A stretch of 64,000 nucleotides of DNA from the NCBI GenBank assembly GCA_040635515.1, contig JBEYHY010000008.1, forward strand, positions 231,777-295,776, in the 5' to 3' direction. The notes beneath the pieces are model-generated. The model made no database searches. It worked only from the letters and a program-made list of their open reading frames with translations, and was not told the origin of the DNA. Made by a program: the position numbers and the translations under genes. Source of the DNA: Prauserella_A sp040635515 (GTDB lineage Bacteria; Actinomycetota; Actinomycetes; Mycobacteriales; Pseudonocardiaceae). This document shows, one piece after another, positions 1 through 8,400 of the stretch. Numbering within the stretch: position 1 is the stretch's first letter; each line of letters opens with the position of its first letter.

Positions 1-76
1 GGACGATGCCCTTCGGGTCGGTGTTGGTGGCTGACGGGACGTCGAAGATCTCGCGCTTCGGCGGATGGGCGGTCAT
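1..76 (-). CDS. Partial CDS, N-terminus only (possible DUF402-type protein)
   Basis: The first 25 codons of a leftward gene are visible, starting at an ATG at 74-76 and running off the left edge. The peptide begins MTAHPPKREIFDVPSATNTD and continues PKGIV. The 'NTDPKG' stretch recalls actinobacterial DUF402 proteins from memory, but 25 residues are too few to be sure. It is divergent from the PucR-type regulator, sharing a 58-nt intergenic space that probably holds both promoters. Confidence 0.45.
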   Translation of the reverse strand, partial: MTAHPPKREIFDVPSATNTDPKGIV

Positions 77-122
77 GGTGCCATCTTGCGGGGTTTACGC
101 AACCGTCGTGAATGTCACATCC

Positions 123-128
123 TAGAGT
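123..128 (+). promoter_or_regulatory. -10 box (TAGAGT) of a leaderless PucR-type gene
   Basis: TAGAGT lies 6 nt before the GTG at 135. This is the spacing expected when transcription starts on the start codon. The upstream in-frame GTG at 129 directly abuts the box, so it could not be on such a transcript. Confidence 0.5.
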
Positions 129-134
129 GTGAGG

Positions 135-1436
135 GTGCCAGAAGGAGCCGGTCTTCCGGACAGCCTCTCCAAGGTCGCGGGCGCGCTCGGCGACCGCGCG
201 AACGGGCTGACCTCCGACCTGGTCACGCTCTACGAGCGGGAACTTCCGCACCTCATCAACGACACCGAGAGCATGGTGAGCCTGCTCGCGGCCGGTATCT
301 ATCAGAACATCGACACCGCGTTGCGCGCCTTCCAGCACGGCATCGAGCCCAGCAGGGTCGAGGCTCCCACCGCCGCGCTCGAATACGCCCGGAGGCTCGC
401 CCAGCGGGGAACCCCGGTCATCGATCTCATCAGGGCCTACTACCTCGGCCAGACCGCCGTGCTCGACCAGGCGCTGGCCGAGGCGACGAGGCAACTCGAC
501 GATCCGAAGATGCTGGGCGAGGTCATGCGCAGGGCGCTGGCCACCGCGTTCGCCTTCATCGACAAGGTCACCCAGCAGGTCGTGTCGGCATACGAGGACG
601 AACGCGGCCGCTGGCAGCACAACCGCAGCGCGGTGCGCACGGCACGCGTGCGCGCGCTGCTTGAGGATGCGGTCGTCGACATCGACGCGAGCGAGGCAGC
701 GCTCGGCTACCGGCTGCGGGGCACCCATCTCGCGCTGATCGCGTGGTACGTCCAGGAGGAGCGGCCCGCTGATCCGCTCGCGGGGCTCGAAGCGCTCGCG
801 GCTCGGCTCGGCTCGGACAGGACCGACTCGGGGCCGCTGTTCGTGCCGCGAGACGAACTGTGCGCGTGGTTGTGGTTGCCGGTCACCAAGCCCGGCGCGG
901 AGGCCACCGAGCAGAAGCGGGAGGAACACCCGGCGGGCACCGCGCTCGACGCGGCGTTCATCGACCGGGTGCTCGCCGACTGCGATCCCGAGATCCGGCT
1001 CGCGCTCGGCGAACCGGGCAGGGGTCTCGCCGGGTTCCGGCGCAGCCACCGCCAGGCGCAGCGCGTGTACACCCTGGCACTGGCCGCGGGTAAGGGCGGC
1101 GAGCGGGCGCTGCACTTCCGTGACGTCGGAGGATTGGCGCTGATGAGTGCCGACATCGGCGCGGCGAGGACCTGGGTCGAGGACACTCTCGGCGATCTCG
1201 CCATCGACGACGAGGCACACGAACGGCTCAGGGCCACGCTGCGGGTGTTTCTCGCGACGGGCGGTAGCTACACCGCGTCGGCCGCGAAGCTGACGATGCA
1301 CAAGAACTCCGTGCAGTATCGCGTGCGCAAAGCCGAGGAACTGCTCACGCGGCCGGTCACCGACAACCGGCTCGATGTCGAACTGGCGCTGAACCTGTGC
1401 CACCTGCTCGGACCGGCCGTCCTGGCTCGCGGGTAG
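135..1436 (+). CDS. PucR-type transcriptional regulator
   Basis: Cytoplasmic DNA-binding regulator of 433 residues. The C-terminus carries the PucR helix-turn-helix: a conserved 'TASAAKLTMHKNSVQYRVRKAE' type segment near residues 375-400, followed by 'LDVELALNLCHLLG'. The middle holds the GGDEF-like/CdaR-type linker, including 'LALGEPGRGLAGFRRSHRQA'. The N-terminal ~170 residues are helical with no recognised ligand domain. I chose GTG 135 over GTG 129 because of the TAGAGT box at 123-128. It is divergent from the partial gene at the left edge, a common arrangement for local regulators, but the effector and targets cannot be read from the sequence. Confidence 0.85.
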   Translation: MPEGAGLPDSLSKVAGALGDRANGLTSDLVTLYERELPHLINDTESMVSLLAAGIYQNIDTALRAFQHGIEPSRVEAPTAALEYARRLAQRGTPVIDLIRAYYLGQTAVLDQALAEATRQLDDPKMLGEVMRRALATAFAFIDKVTQQVVSAYEDERGRWQHNRSAVRTARVRALLEDAVVDIDASEAALGYRLRGTHLALIAWYVQEERPADPLAGLEALAARLGSDRTDSGPLFVPRDELCAWLWLPVTKPGAEATEQKREEHPAGTALDAAFIDRVLADCDPEIRLALGEPGRGLAGFRRSHRQAQRVYTLALAAGKGGERALHFRDVGGLALMSADIGAARTWVEDTLGDLAIDDEAHERLRATLRVFLATGGSYTASAAKLTMHKNSVQYRVRKAEELLTRPVTDNRLDVELALNLCHLLGPAVLARG

Positions 1437-1521
1437 CTGTTTTTCGGTCCCCCGGACCAGTACTCCCGGCAATCATTGGCCGGTGAACACGAAGCGTTTC
1501 TGACAATCGGCTAATAGGCTC

Positions 1522-1797
1522 ATGAGTATGGGGTCAAGGATGGCTGAACCGGGTGAAACGGTGATGGTCGTCCGCATGCGCAGGGGCACCGTCGGAGAGA
1601 CGCGGCGCGTGTGCCACGTGGTTCCCGTTCCCGATTCGGGCCCGATTCCCGAGACATTGACCGCCTACTGCGGCGAGCACATTCCTCAGGGCAAGGCGGA
1701 ATTGCTGCGATCCCTCTGCGGTATGCCGTGCGACGCGTGTCTCGCCGTGTCGGCCACCAGGCACGGCGCGCTCGGGATGTTGCCCGCTTCCCCCTGA
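1522..1797 (+). CDS. Small conserved Cys-rich protein of unknown function
   Basis: A 91-residue protein lying just upstream of uvrB in the same direction. It contains five cysteines: C31, C50 and a C-terminal cluster C66-x3-C70-x2-C73 ('CGMPCDACL'), with His32 and His53 nearby. That composition suits metal binding, but no named family is recognised. Alternative starts exist at codons 3 and 7 (ATG). Coding is supported by actinobacterial codon use and the spacing to uvrB. The uvrB promoter lies inside or just past its 3' end, so the two need not be co-transcribed. Function unknown. Confidence 0.6.
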   Translation: MSMGSRMAEPGETVMVVRMRRGTVGETRRVCHVVPVPDSGPIPETLTAYCGEHIPQGKAELLRSLCGMPCDACLAVSATRHGALGMLPASP

Positions 1798-1817
1798 CGA
1801 CCGGGCACGATCCGGTT

Positions 1818-1840
1818 TTGTCGGTGGGGGCGCTTACCCT
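1818..1840 (+). promoter_or_regulatory. DNA-damage promoter of uvrB (RecA-independent type), leaderless
   Basis: TTGTCGGTG at 1818-1826, an 8-nt spacer and TACCCT at 1835-1840 match the mycobacterial RecA-NDp/PafBC promoter consensus TTGTCRGTG-N8-TANNNT at every defined base. The -10 box is followed by 7 nt and then the uvrB GTG, so the mRNA would be leaderless. Confidence 0.8.
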
Positions 1841-1847
1841 GGATCCC

Positions 1848-4007
1848 GTGGCTTTCGCAACCGAACACCCCGTGCTGGCACATTCCGAGTTCCGGCCCGT
1901 CGCCGACATCCCGAGGGCGGACGGCCGGTTCGAGGTGGTCAGCGACTACAAGCCTTCCGGTGACCAGCCCGCCGCCATCGCGGAGCTGGAGCGGCGCCTC
2001 ACGGCCGGGGAGAAGGACGTCGTGCTGCTCGGTGCCACCGGCACGGGCAAGTCGGCGACGACGGCCTGGCTGATCGAGCGGGTGCAGCGGCCGACGCTGG
2101 TGATGGCGCCCAACAAGACTCTCGCCGCTCAGCTGGCCAACGAGCTGCGCGAACTGTTCCCGCACAACGCGGTCGAGTACTTCGTCAGCTACTACGACTA
2201 TTACCAGCCGGAAGCCTACGTCCCGCAGACCGACACCTACATCGAGAAGGACTCGTCGATCAACGACGACGTCGAGCGGTTGCGGCACTCGGCGACCATG
2301 AACCTGCTTTCCCGCAGGGATGTCATCGTGGTCGCGAGTGTGTCCTGTATTTACGGTCTCGGTACCCCGCAGTCCTACCTCGACCGGTCGGCCAAGCTCG
2401 TCGTCGGCGAGGAGGTCGACCGCGACACGTTCCTCAGGGCGCTGGTCGACGTGCAGTACACGCGCAACGACGTCTCGTTCGCGCGCGGGACCTTCCGGGT
2501 GCGTGGCGACACGGTGGAGATCATTCCCGCGTACGAGGAACTCGCGATCAGGGTGGAGTTCTTCGGTGACGAGATCGACAAGCTGTACTACCTGCACCCG
2601 CTCACCGGCGACATCGTCAGCGAGGTCGGCGATGTGCGGATCTTCCCCGCCACCCACTACGTCGCGGGGCCGGAGCGGATGGAACGTGCCATCCAGAGCA
2701 TCGAGCGGGAGCTGGCGGAGCAACTGGAGAAGCTGGAGCAGCAGGGCAAGCTGCTGGAGGCCCAGCGGCTGCGCATGCGCACCACCTACGACATCGAGAT
2801 GATGCGCCAGGTCGGTTTCGCCTCCGGCATCGAGAACTACTCGCGGCACATCGACGAGCGAGCGGAAGGCTCCGCGCCTGCGACGCTCATCGACTACTTC
2901 CCCGAGGACTTCCTGCTGGTCATCGACGAGTCGCACCAGACGGTGCCGCAGATCGGCGGCATGTACGAGGGCGATGCCTCCCGTAAGCGGACGCTGGTCG
3001 AACACGGTTTCCGGTTGCCGAGCGCGCTGGACAACCGGCCGTTGACGTGGGAGGAGTTCTCCGACCGCATCGGGCAGACGGTGTACCTGTCCGCGACGCC
3101 GGGACCCTATGAGATGGGGCAGTCGGGCGGCGAGTTCGTCGAGCAGGTCATCCGGCCGACCGGGCTGGTCGACCCCGAGGTGGTCGTCAAACCCACCGAG
3201 GGACAGATCGACGATCTGGTACACGAGATCCGCACCCGTGCCGAGCGGGACGAGCGGGTACTCGTCACCACGCTGACCAAGAAGATGGCCGAGGACCTCA
3301 CCGACTATCTGCTGGAGCTGGGCATCAGGGTGCGGTATCTGCACTCGGAGGTCGACACGCTGCGCAGGGTCGAGCTGCTGCGCCAGCTCAGGTCGGGTGA
3401 TTTCGACGTGCTGGTCGGCATCAACCTGCTCAGGGAGGGGCTCGACCTGCCGGAGGTGTCGCTCGTGGCGATCCTCGACGCCGACAAGGAAGGGTTCCTC
3501 CGCAGCGGGACCTCTCTGATCCAGACCATCGGCAGGGCGGCACGCAACGTGTCCGGCCAGGTGCACATGTACGCCGACAAGGTCACCGATTCGATGCAGT
3601 ACGCGATCGACGAGACCAACCGCAGGCGCGAGAAGCAGATCGCCTACAACACCGAGCGCGGTCTGGATCCCCAGCCGCTGCGCAAGAAGATCGCCGACAT
3701 CCTCGACCGCGTCTACACCGAGGCGGAGGACTCCGAGGAGGAGATCGCGGTTGGTGGCTCGGGGCGCAACGCCTCGCGCGGGAAGAAGCCGGAGCAGGGG
3801 GACAAGGTCCGCAGCTCGGGCATCCTCTCCGATCGCGATGTCACCTCGATGCCGAGGGCGGAGCTTGCCGACCTGATCCAGCAGATGACGGACCAGATGA
3901 TGCAGGCCGCTCGCGACCTGCAGTTCGAACTCGCGGCGCGCCTCAGGGACGAGATCTCGGAACTGAAGAAGGAACTGCGGGGCATGGACGCGGCAGGGGT
4001 CAAGTAG
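1848..4007 (+). CDS. uvrB: UvrABC excinuclease subunit B
   Basis: Nucleotide-excision-repair helicase-like subunit that takes damaged DNA from UvrA and recruits UvrC. The protein has 719 residues, normal for UvrB. Visible elements are the Walker A motif GATGTGKS, the beta-hairpin region YYDYYQPEAYVP, 'SVSCIYGLG', the DESH box followed by 'QTVPQIGGMY', 'YLSATPGPYE', the C-terminal helicase motif 'IGRAARN', and a terminal UVR domain ('ARDLQFELAARLRDEI') that contacts UvrC. The frame is open from 1611, but GTG 1848 is chosen because a damage-type promoter ends 7 nt before it. Its last 8 nt overlap the convergent CGNR gene. Confidence 0.98.
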   Translation: MAFATEHPVLAHSEFRPVADIPRADGRFEVVSDYKPSGDQPAAIAELERRLTAGEKDVVLLGATGTGKSATTAWLIERVQRPTLVMAPNKTLAAQLANELRELFPHNAVEYFVSYYDYYQPEAYVPQTDTYIEKDSSINDDVERLRHSATMNLLSRRDVIVVASVSCIYGLGTPQSYLDRSAKLVVGEEVDRDTFLRALVDVQYTRNDVSFARGTFRVRGDTVEIIPAYEELAIRVEFFGDEIDKLYYLHPLTGDIVSEVGDVRIFPATHYVAGPERMERAIQSIERELAEQLEKLEQQGKLLEAQRLRMRTTYDIEMMRQVGFASGIENYSRHIDERAEGSAPATLIDYFPEDFLLVIDESHQTVPQIGGMYEGDASRKRTLVEHGFRLPSALDNRPLTWEEFSDRIGQTVYLSATPGPYEMGQSGGEFVEQVIRPTGLVDPEVVVKPTEGQIDDLVHEIRTRAERDERVLVTTLTKKMAEDLTDYLLELGIRVRYLHSEVDTLRRVELLRQLRSGDFDVLVGINLLREGLDLPEVSLVAILDADKEGFLRSGTSLIQTIGRAARNVSGQVHMYADKVTDSMQYAIDETNRRREKQIAYNTERGLDPQPLRKKIADILDRVYTEAEDSEEEIAVGGSGRNASRGKKPEQGDKVRSSGILSDRDVTSMPRAELADLIQQMTDQMMQAARDLQFELAARLRDEISELKKELRGMDAAGVK

Positions 4008-4623
4008 CGGCGCGGCCGGTCGTGTGGCCTGCCGCGGCTCGGCGGGCGCGATGGTTGGCGACGTTGGTGCGGTTGCCGCACAGACCCGGCATGCAGTAGC
4101 GGCGGCGGCCGGGGCGGGTGGTGTCGATGAACGCGCCCCGGCAGGTGGGTGCGTCACACTGCCGGAATCGCTGCTCGCCGAGCGTGTGCACGACGCCGAG
4201 AATGCCGATACCGCAGACCAGCGCGAGCGCGTCGGAAATGGTGGCGGGCGAGCCCAGTGACAGTGCCCAGCGGGTGCGGTGTTCGTGAGCCGGATCCGGG
4301 AGCAGTGTCGCGCCCGCGGCCGCCGAGGTGAGCGCGGTCGCCCCTGCGATGAGGTCGCCGCGATCGGGGTGGTCGATCAGCTCGCGCACCGTGGCGCGCA
4401 GCGCGTGGACCGCGGTCAGATCCGCATGTCGCGCTCGGCGGGCGAGTTCGGGAAGGCCGTCGGTGCCCTGCTGAGCGGGCTGCTCGCCGTGGGTGTCCGC
4501 GAACGTCACGAGAGCGGCGAGGCCGGGGAGCCGGTCGTCGCCACGCCAGACTTCGGCGGTGGTGTTGATCAGCTCGGTGGCGAGCCCAGCAGCCCACGCG
4601 TAATCGTCTAAAGCTACTTGCAT
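4000..4623 (-). CDS. CGNR zinc-finger / ABATE-domain putative regulator
   Basis: A 207-residue protein with the usual two-part layout of this actinobacterial family: an N-terminal ABATE-type stress-response region and a C-terminal CGNR zinc finger. The finger is visible near residues 155-190 as C-x4-C, then 'RRRYCMPGLCGNR', giving the four Cys ligands and the CGNR signature. It probably binds DNA; the target is unknown. ATG 4623 has a GGGAGG element upstream. It is divergent from the HAD gene and its 3' end overlaps the 3' end of uvrB by 8 nt. Confidence 0.85.
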   Translation of the reverse strand: MQVALDDYAWAAGLATELINTTAEVWRGDDRLPGLAALVTFADTHGEQPAQQGTDGLPELARRARHADLTAVHALRATVRELIDHPDRGDLIAGATALTSAAAGATLLPDPAHEHRTRWALSLGSPATISDALALVCGIGILGVVHTLGEQRFRQCDAPTCRGAFIDTTRPGRRRYCMPGLCGNRTNVANHRARRAAAGHTTGRAAT

Positions 4624-4716
4624 GCCTTACGCGCCTCCCGCTAATGTGTTGGTTAACCGCTACTTTACCCCTTACGTCCTCGGTGTGGCGGCCGCCGTTC
4701 CCGACAGGAGAATTCC

Positions 4717-5409
4717 ATGGTTTTGCGCGAGATCGACGCACTCGTGTTCGACGTACTCGGCACTCTCGTCGACGAGCCGGCCGGCATCCGCGCCGCCATC
4801 CGCGAGTTCGCTCCGGTCCTGCCCGGCGAGGCGGTCGAGGAACTGACTCGCGGCTGGCAGCAGTACGTCGGCGAGCAGCAACGGCGGGTCGTCGAGCGCG
4901 AACGGCCCTACGTGCCGAGTGAGGTGCTCGACAGGGAGGCGGCCGAGCGAATCGCTCGCGCGAGCGGGAATTCCGATTCCGCCGCGGTCGACGTGCTCGC
5001 CGGTGCCGGATCCCGGCTCACGCCATGGCCTGATGTCGCTCGTGGTCTCGAACGGCTCGCCGGGCGATTTCCGGTCATCGCGCTGTCCAACGCGAGCCGC
5101 ACCGCGTTGCTGCGTCTCAACGCCGGAGCGGGACTGCGCTGGCATCAGGCGCTGTCCGCGCAGGACGTCCGTGGTTACAAACCCGATCCCGCCGTCTACG
5201 AGCTCGCGGTCGAGGTGGCCGGAGTCCCCGCCGAACGGCTGCTGATGGTCGCGGCCCACGCCTGGGACCTGAGGGCAGCGCGCAAGGCGGGTCTGCGGAC
5301 GGCGTATGTCGCACGGCCCGTCGGCGATCCGCCCGCGCCCGGCGACCGCTTCGACCACCACGCGAAGGATCTCGCCGATCTTGCCGCCCAGCTGGGTCCG
5401 GCTTTGTGA
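4717..5409 (+). CDS. HAD-superfamily hydrolase, type II haloacid dehalogenase-like
   Basis: A 230-residue enzyme of the L-2-haloacid dehalogenase branch. Motif I is 'FDVLGTLV' with the nucleophilic Asp at residue 11. Motif II is 'ALSNAS', motif III has the Lys in 'GYKPDP', and motif IV is 'VAAHAWDLRAARKAGL', whose 'AAHAWD' form is typical of type II dehalogenases rather than sugar phosphatases. Start ATG has a good AGGAGA ribosome-binding site. The real substrate may be a halo-acid or a phosphate ester; sequence alone does not decide. It is convergent with the dioxygenase gene, 8 nt away. Confidence 0.85.
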   Translation: MVLREIDALVFDVLGTLVDEPAGIRAAIREFAPVLPGEAVEELTRGWQQYVGEQQRRVVERERPYVPSEVLDREAAERIARASGNSDSAAVDVLAGAGSRLTPWPDVARGLERLAGRFPVIALSNASRTALLRLNAGAGLRWHQALSAQDVRGYKPDPAVYELAVEVAGVPAERLLMVAAHAWDLRAARKAGLRTAYVARPVGDPPAPGDRFDHHAKDLADLAAQLGPAL

Positions 5410-5417
5410 CGCACCGG

Positions 5418-6197
5418 TCAGCGCGAACCGCTCAGCCCTTTGCGGATGGCGGCGGCGACGGGGCTTGCGTCGTGCGGAGCGAGCCTGCCGCGGGGAAGCA
5501 GCGGCGGTTGAGCCATGAACCTCGGTGCCGTGCCCCGGTGCCGTTGCGCGGAGTGCACCAGAAAGGGATGGCAGAGATAGACGTCGCCCAGTTTTCCCGT
5601 CGCCAGTGCGACGGGCCGGTGTTCGGAGGCGGCGATCGCCTCGACGCACAGCGGCATCCACTCCATCCCGGTGTCACCGTGCGGTTCGAGCAGGCCGGGA
5701 ACGTCGAGATGCGAGCCGGTCCGCACCTTCGTGGGCGCGTCGCCGGGACCGATGTCGGAGAACAGGAACAACAGCAGCAAGGCGCGGCCACGGGAAGCGA
5801 GATTGACCCTGGGTTCCCCTGTCTCTCCCTGGAAACTGGCCTCGACGTGCCAGCCGTCGTCGCCGGGCGGTAGGTCGACAGGAAACCGGACGGGGAACGT
5901 GCCAAGGCCGGCGAGCGGCTTCCAGGCACCCTCGCCCGCGAGCTGGTCGAACGCCGCGTGCAGCGCGGGGGTGTTCGCGGCCTGCCTGAACGGCGGCGTG
6001 CTGAACCCGCCGAGCCTGATCACCGGCTGGGTCCAGGTCGCGGGATCGTCGCGGTCGCATCCGGTGGCCGCCCACAACTCGTCGAGGCAGCGTTCACCGG
6101 CATCGGCGGGAAAGGCGTTCTCCAGCTTGACGAAACCGTCGGCGGCGAACCGGTCGATCTGCTCGGGGGTGAGTCCGGCCGATGCGGCTGCGGTCAT
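5418..6197 (-). CDS. Phytanoyl-CoA dioxygenase (PhyH)-family enzyme
   Basis: Putative Fe(II)/2-oxoglutarate-dependent oxygenase of 259 residues. The metal ligands appear as 'WHVEASF' (His-x-Glu, where most relatives have His-x-Asp) and a distal His in 'LCHPFLVHSAQRHRG', followed by an Arg in 'APRFMAQPP' suited to binding 2-oxoglutarate. The N-terminus 'LTPEQIDRFAADGFVKLENAF' is the normal PhyH opening. GAGAGG precedes ATG 6197. The substrate is unknown; bacterial members hydroxylate diverse small molecules. Confidence 0.8.
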   Translation of the reverse strand: MTAAASAGLTPEQIDRFAADGFVKLENAFPADAGERCLDELWAATGCDRDDPATWTQPVIRLGGFSTPPFRQAANTPALHAAFDQLAGEGAWKPLAGLGTFPVRFPVDLPPGDDGWHVEASFQGETGEPRVNLASRGRALLLLFLFSDIGPGDAPTKVRTGSHLDVPGLLEPHGDTGMEWMPLCVEAIAASEHRPVALATGKLGDVYLCHPFLVHSAQRHRGTAPRFMAQPPLLPRGRLAPHDASPVAAAIRKGLSGSR

Positions 6198-6271
6198 GAC
6201 CTCTCCAGCTTTCTCCGCCTGCTGTGACGAAAAACCAGCATGCCAGCCCGCAGCGCGGCGAGGCCACCGAA

Positions 6272-6649
6272 TTACCGGGCCCGGCCTGCCTTACCGGACG
6301 AGTGGAGTGCCAGTGTCGCGGCACCGTCCACAAGCGTCAGAAGCCCCATGGCCGCCGCCATCCTCCTCGCGTCGGTGGAATGCCCGTCCCGTGCCTCGGC
6401 GTGATAGTGCTTTGCCAGCACGAGATTGAGCGTCGCCCTTCCCGCCATCCATGGCCATCGAGTGCGGCCGAGGAACAGACCCGAGGCCAGTGCGAGATCC
6501 ACGACGCCGATCGTTCTGGCGAACCGGCGATCCTCTCCGAGGCTGAGCGCCTTCGCGGTGCGACGTGGCGCCACGGTCAGCGCCGCTCCCATCCCGAGGG
6601 TGACCATGCCGACACCGTCGGCGAAGCGGTCAGCGCGTGAGGATCTCAT
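6272..6649 (-). CDS. Small membrane protein of unknown function
   Basis: A 125-residue protein with several hydrophobic stretches ('GVGMVTLGMGAALTVA', 'VVDLALASGLFLG', 'MAAAMGLLTLVDGAATLAL') consistent with three or four membrane passes. The frame is open further upstream to 6685, but ATG 6649 is preceded at 10 nt by GGAG and gives a hydrophilic 'MRSSRADRFAD' start, so it is preferred. No family recognised. It sits between the dioxygenase and the pentapeptide-repeat gene, all leftward, without an obvious shared function. Confidence 0.6.
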   Translation of the reverse strand: MRSSRADRFADGVGMVTLGMGAALTVAPRRTAKALSLGEDRRFARTIGVVDLALASGLFLGRTRWPWMAGRATLNLVLAKHYHAEARDGHSTDARRMAAAMGLLTLVDGAATLALHSSGKAGRAR

Positions 6650-6704
6650 CAGGACAAAACTCCCACGCCGGACCGTGCCGGACAAGGTGCTCTCCGTCTC
6701 GGCC

Positions 6705-7355
6705 TCAGTCCTCGACCGTGACTTCGAGCGACGCGGCGAAGGCGGGCGCGAGAACCGCGAGTTGGGCGGTGCTGATCGTCAGCCCTTTCAGGCTTCCCGA
6801 TCCGGTCTGGATGGCGATCTCACCGGCGCCCCTGATGTCGGTGCGATCCATGACGGCGCGATCGAAGTTCACGCCGAGCAGGTGGGAACCGGGAAAGCTG
6901 ACCCTGGTGAGACCGGCACCGACGAAGTCGACATCGCGAAGCACGCAGTTCCGGAACGTCACGTCGGTGAGTGCGGCTTCCCGCAGGTTGACCGACACGA
7001 GTTTGCAGCCGTGGAACTCGACCCGGTTCATGACCGTGTCGAACGTCGCCGTACCCGCAAGCGCGCAGGTGACGAATTCGCTGTCAAGCCACTGACTTTC
7101 GACGAGGTCGGTACCGACGAGTTGCGAGCCGCCGAGCCAGACGTCGTTGAACTTCGCCCGCCGCCACCTGCTTTGCCCGAAAGCGACTTCCGAGAACGCG
7201 CATTCGGTGAACCGGGAACCGTCCGCGTCGACATCGGTGAAGTCGAGTCCCGAGAAATGCGCGATCTCGAAGTCCGACGACGGTATGGGCCGCTCGCCGG
7301 TTTCTTCGAGCATCGAGTGGAACGGCAGGTCGGTCAACGCACGTGGGCTTTTCAT
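6705..7355 (-). CDS. Pentapeptide-repeat protein
   Basis: A 216-residue protein with a run of pentapeptide repeats (pattern A/C/S/T/V-D/N-L/F-x-x) from about residue 28 to 165, for example 'SDFEIAHFSGLDFTDVDA', 'AEFHGCKLVSVNL'-type steps and 'NCVLRDVDFVGAGL'. Such repeats form a right-handed quadrilateral beta-helix. Some relatives mimic DNA and shield gyrase from quinolones, but most have unknown roles. The first ~25 and last ~45 residues lie outside the helix. No partner is evident nearby. Confidence 0.85.
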   Translation of the reverse strand: MKSPRALTDLPFHSMLEETGERPIPSSDFEIAHFSGLDFTDVDADGSRFTECAFSEVAFGQSRWRRAKFNDVWLGGSQLVGTDLVESQWLDSEFVTCALAGTATFDTVMNRVEFHGCKLVSVNLREAALTDVTFRNCVLRDVDFVGAGLTRVSFPGSHLLGVNFDRAVMDRTDIRGAGEIAIQTGSGSLKGLTISTAQLAVLAPAFAASLEVTVED

Positions 7356-7390
7356 GACACCTCTCGTTCCACGGTGGACGGTGAGGTCCG

Positions 7391-7433
7391 CGCATCGCGA
7401 AAGCCGGTCCGCTGGACCGGCTTTCGCGATGCG
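7391..7433 (-). terminator. Perfect 20-bp inverted repeat, terminator of the ABC operon
   Basis: Positions 7391-7410 and 7414-7433 are exactly complementary over 20 bp with a 3-nt GCT loop. The hairpin begins 4 nt past the stop codon of the leftward ABC permease. There is no U-tract, which is usual in actinomycetes. Confidence 0.8.
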
Positions 7434-7437
7434 GCCA

Positions 7438-8400
7438 TCAGCTCGTGATGTCCTTCGTGGCGAACCGGCGGGCGGCGAGCAGGCCGAACACCGCCGCGTA
7501 GAGCACGGCCGACAACAGTCCGCTCGCCATGTCGGACCAGTCGATGTCGGTGGCGATCAAATCCATCCACGCGAACGAGAAATGCGTCGGCAGGAAGTCG
7601 CGCAGGCTGCCGAGCGCGGTGATCTGGTCGAGGATCTGCGAAAGGATCGACACCAGAACCGTCCCGCCGACCGCGCCGAGCGGAGCGTCGGTGAGAACGC
7701 TGAGCAGCAGACCGAGCGCGGCAACCCAGGAAAGCTGGACCATGATGTAGACCGATCCGAGCAGGATGGCCAGAACGGCGCGGCCGAACGAGATCGAGTC
7801 CCCGGTGGGACTGATCGCCTGCCCCGCCCCGTACCAGATGACACCGACGAGCAAGGACATCAACGGCAGCACCGCGACGGTGATCGCGGACAGCAACGCC
7901 GATGCGATGGCCTTTTGCCGCAGCAGCCGGTGCCGGGGAACCGGCACCGCCAGCAGGTACTTCAGGCTCGACCACGATGCCTCGCTCGCGATCGTGTCCC
8001 CGAAGTACAGGGCCACGATCATCGGCAGCAGGAAGGAGCCGGAGACGAACATGGCGAGCACGACGAAGTTGGGCGCACTCGCCGTGGCGAGATCGATGAA
8101 GCCGCCCGAACGCTGGTTCGGGTTGGCGTTGCCGATTTCGAAGGCCACCACCAGTACGAACGGCAGCAGCGCAACGAGGGCGAGCACGAGCTGTGTCCGC
8201 CTTCTGCGCAACTGCCTCCGCAGTTCGACGCCGAGCCGCAGCGTGCGCCCCGCCCGGTAGCCGGCGACGGCGCCGTCGGGGCCGACGGCCACGGTCTCGG
8301 CGCTCGCCGCGTCGGTCAGTTCGTCGAGCGCGGCCGGATCGGTGTGCACCCCGTGGTCGAGGTGCGCGTTCTCCTCGGCGGTCTTGTCCGACTTGCTCAT
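7438..8400 (-). CDS. ABC-2 type transporter permease
   Basis: A 320-residue membrane subunit with about six hydrophobic segments, e.g. 'LVLALVALLPFVLVVAFEIG', 'FVVLAMFVSGSFLLPMIVALYFG', 'VAVLPLMSLLVGVIWYG' and the C-terminal 'SGLLSAVLYAAVFGLLAARRF'. The first ~55 residues are hydrophilic and cytoplasmic. It starts within the stop of the upstream gene (4-nt ATGA overlap), so it is translationally coupled to the hydrolase-ATPase fusion and almost certainly forms the pore for that ATPase. Exported substrate unknown. Confidence 0.9.
   Translation of the reverse strand: MSKSDKTAEENAHLDHGVHTDPAALDELTDAASAETVAVGPDGAVAGYRAGRTLRLGVELRRQLRRRRTQLVLALVALLPFVLVVAFEIGNANPNQRSGGFIDLATASAPNFVVLAMFVSGSFLLPMIVALYFGDTIASEASWSSLKYLLAVPVPRHRLLRQKAIASALLSAITVAVLPLMSLLVGVIWYGAGQAISPTGDSISFGRAVLAILLGSVYIMVQLSWVAALGLLLSVLTDAPLGAVGGTVLVSILSQILDQITALGSLRDFLPTHFSFAWMDLIATDIDWSDMASGLLSAVLYAAVFGLLAARRFATKDITS

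Noticed and set aside
1611..1847. Upstream extension of the uvrB frame
   Set aside because: It overlaps the small Cys-rich gene and the damage promoter; UvrB proteins start near GTG 1848.
1686..4157. An 823-codon minus-strand open frame across uvrB
   Set aside because: Antisense shadow of a certain gene; composition is not protein-like and no ribosome-binding site or homology features were seen.
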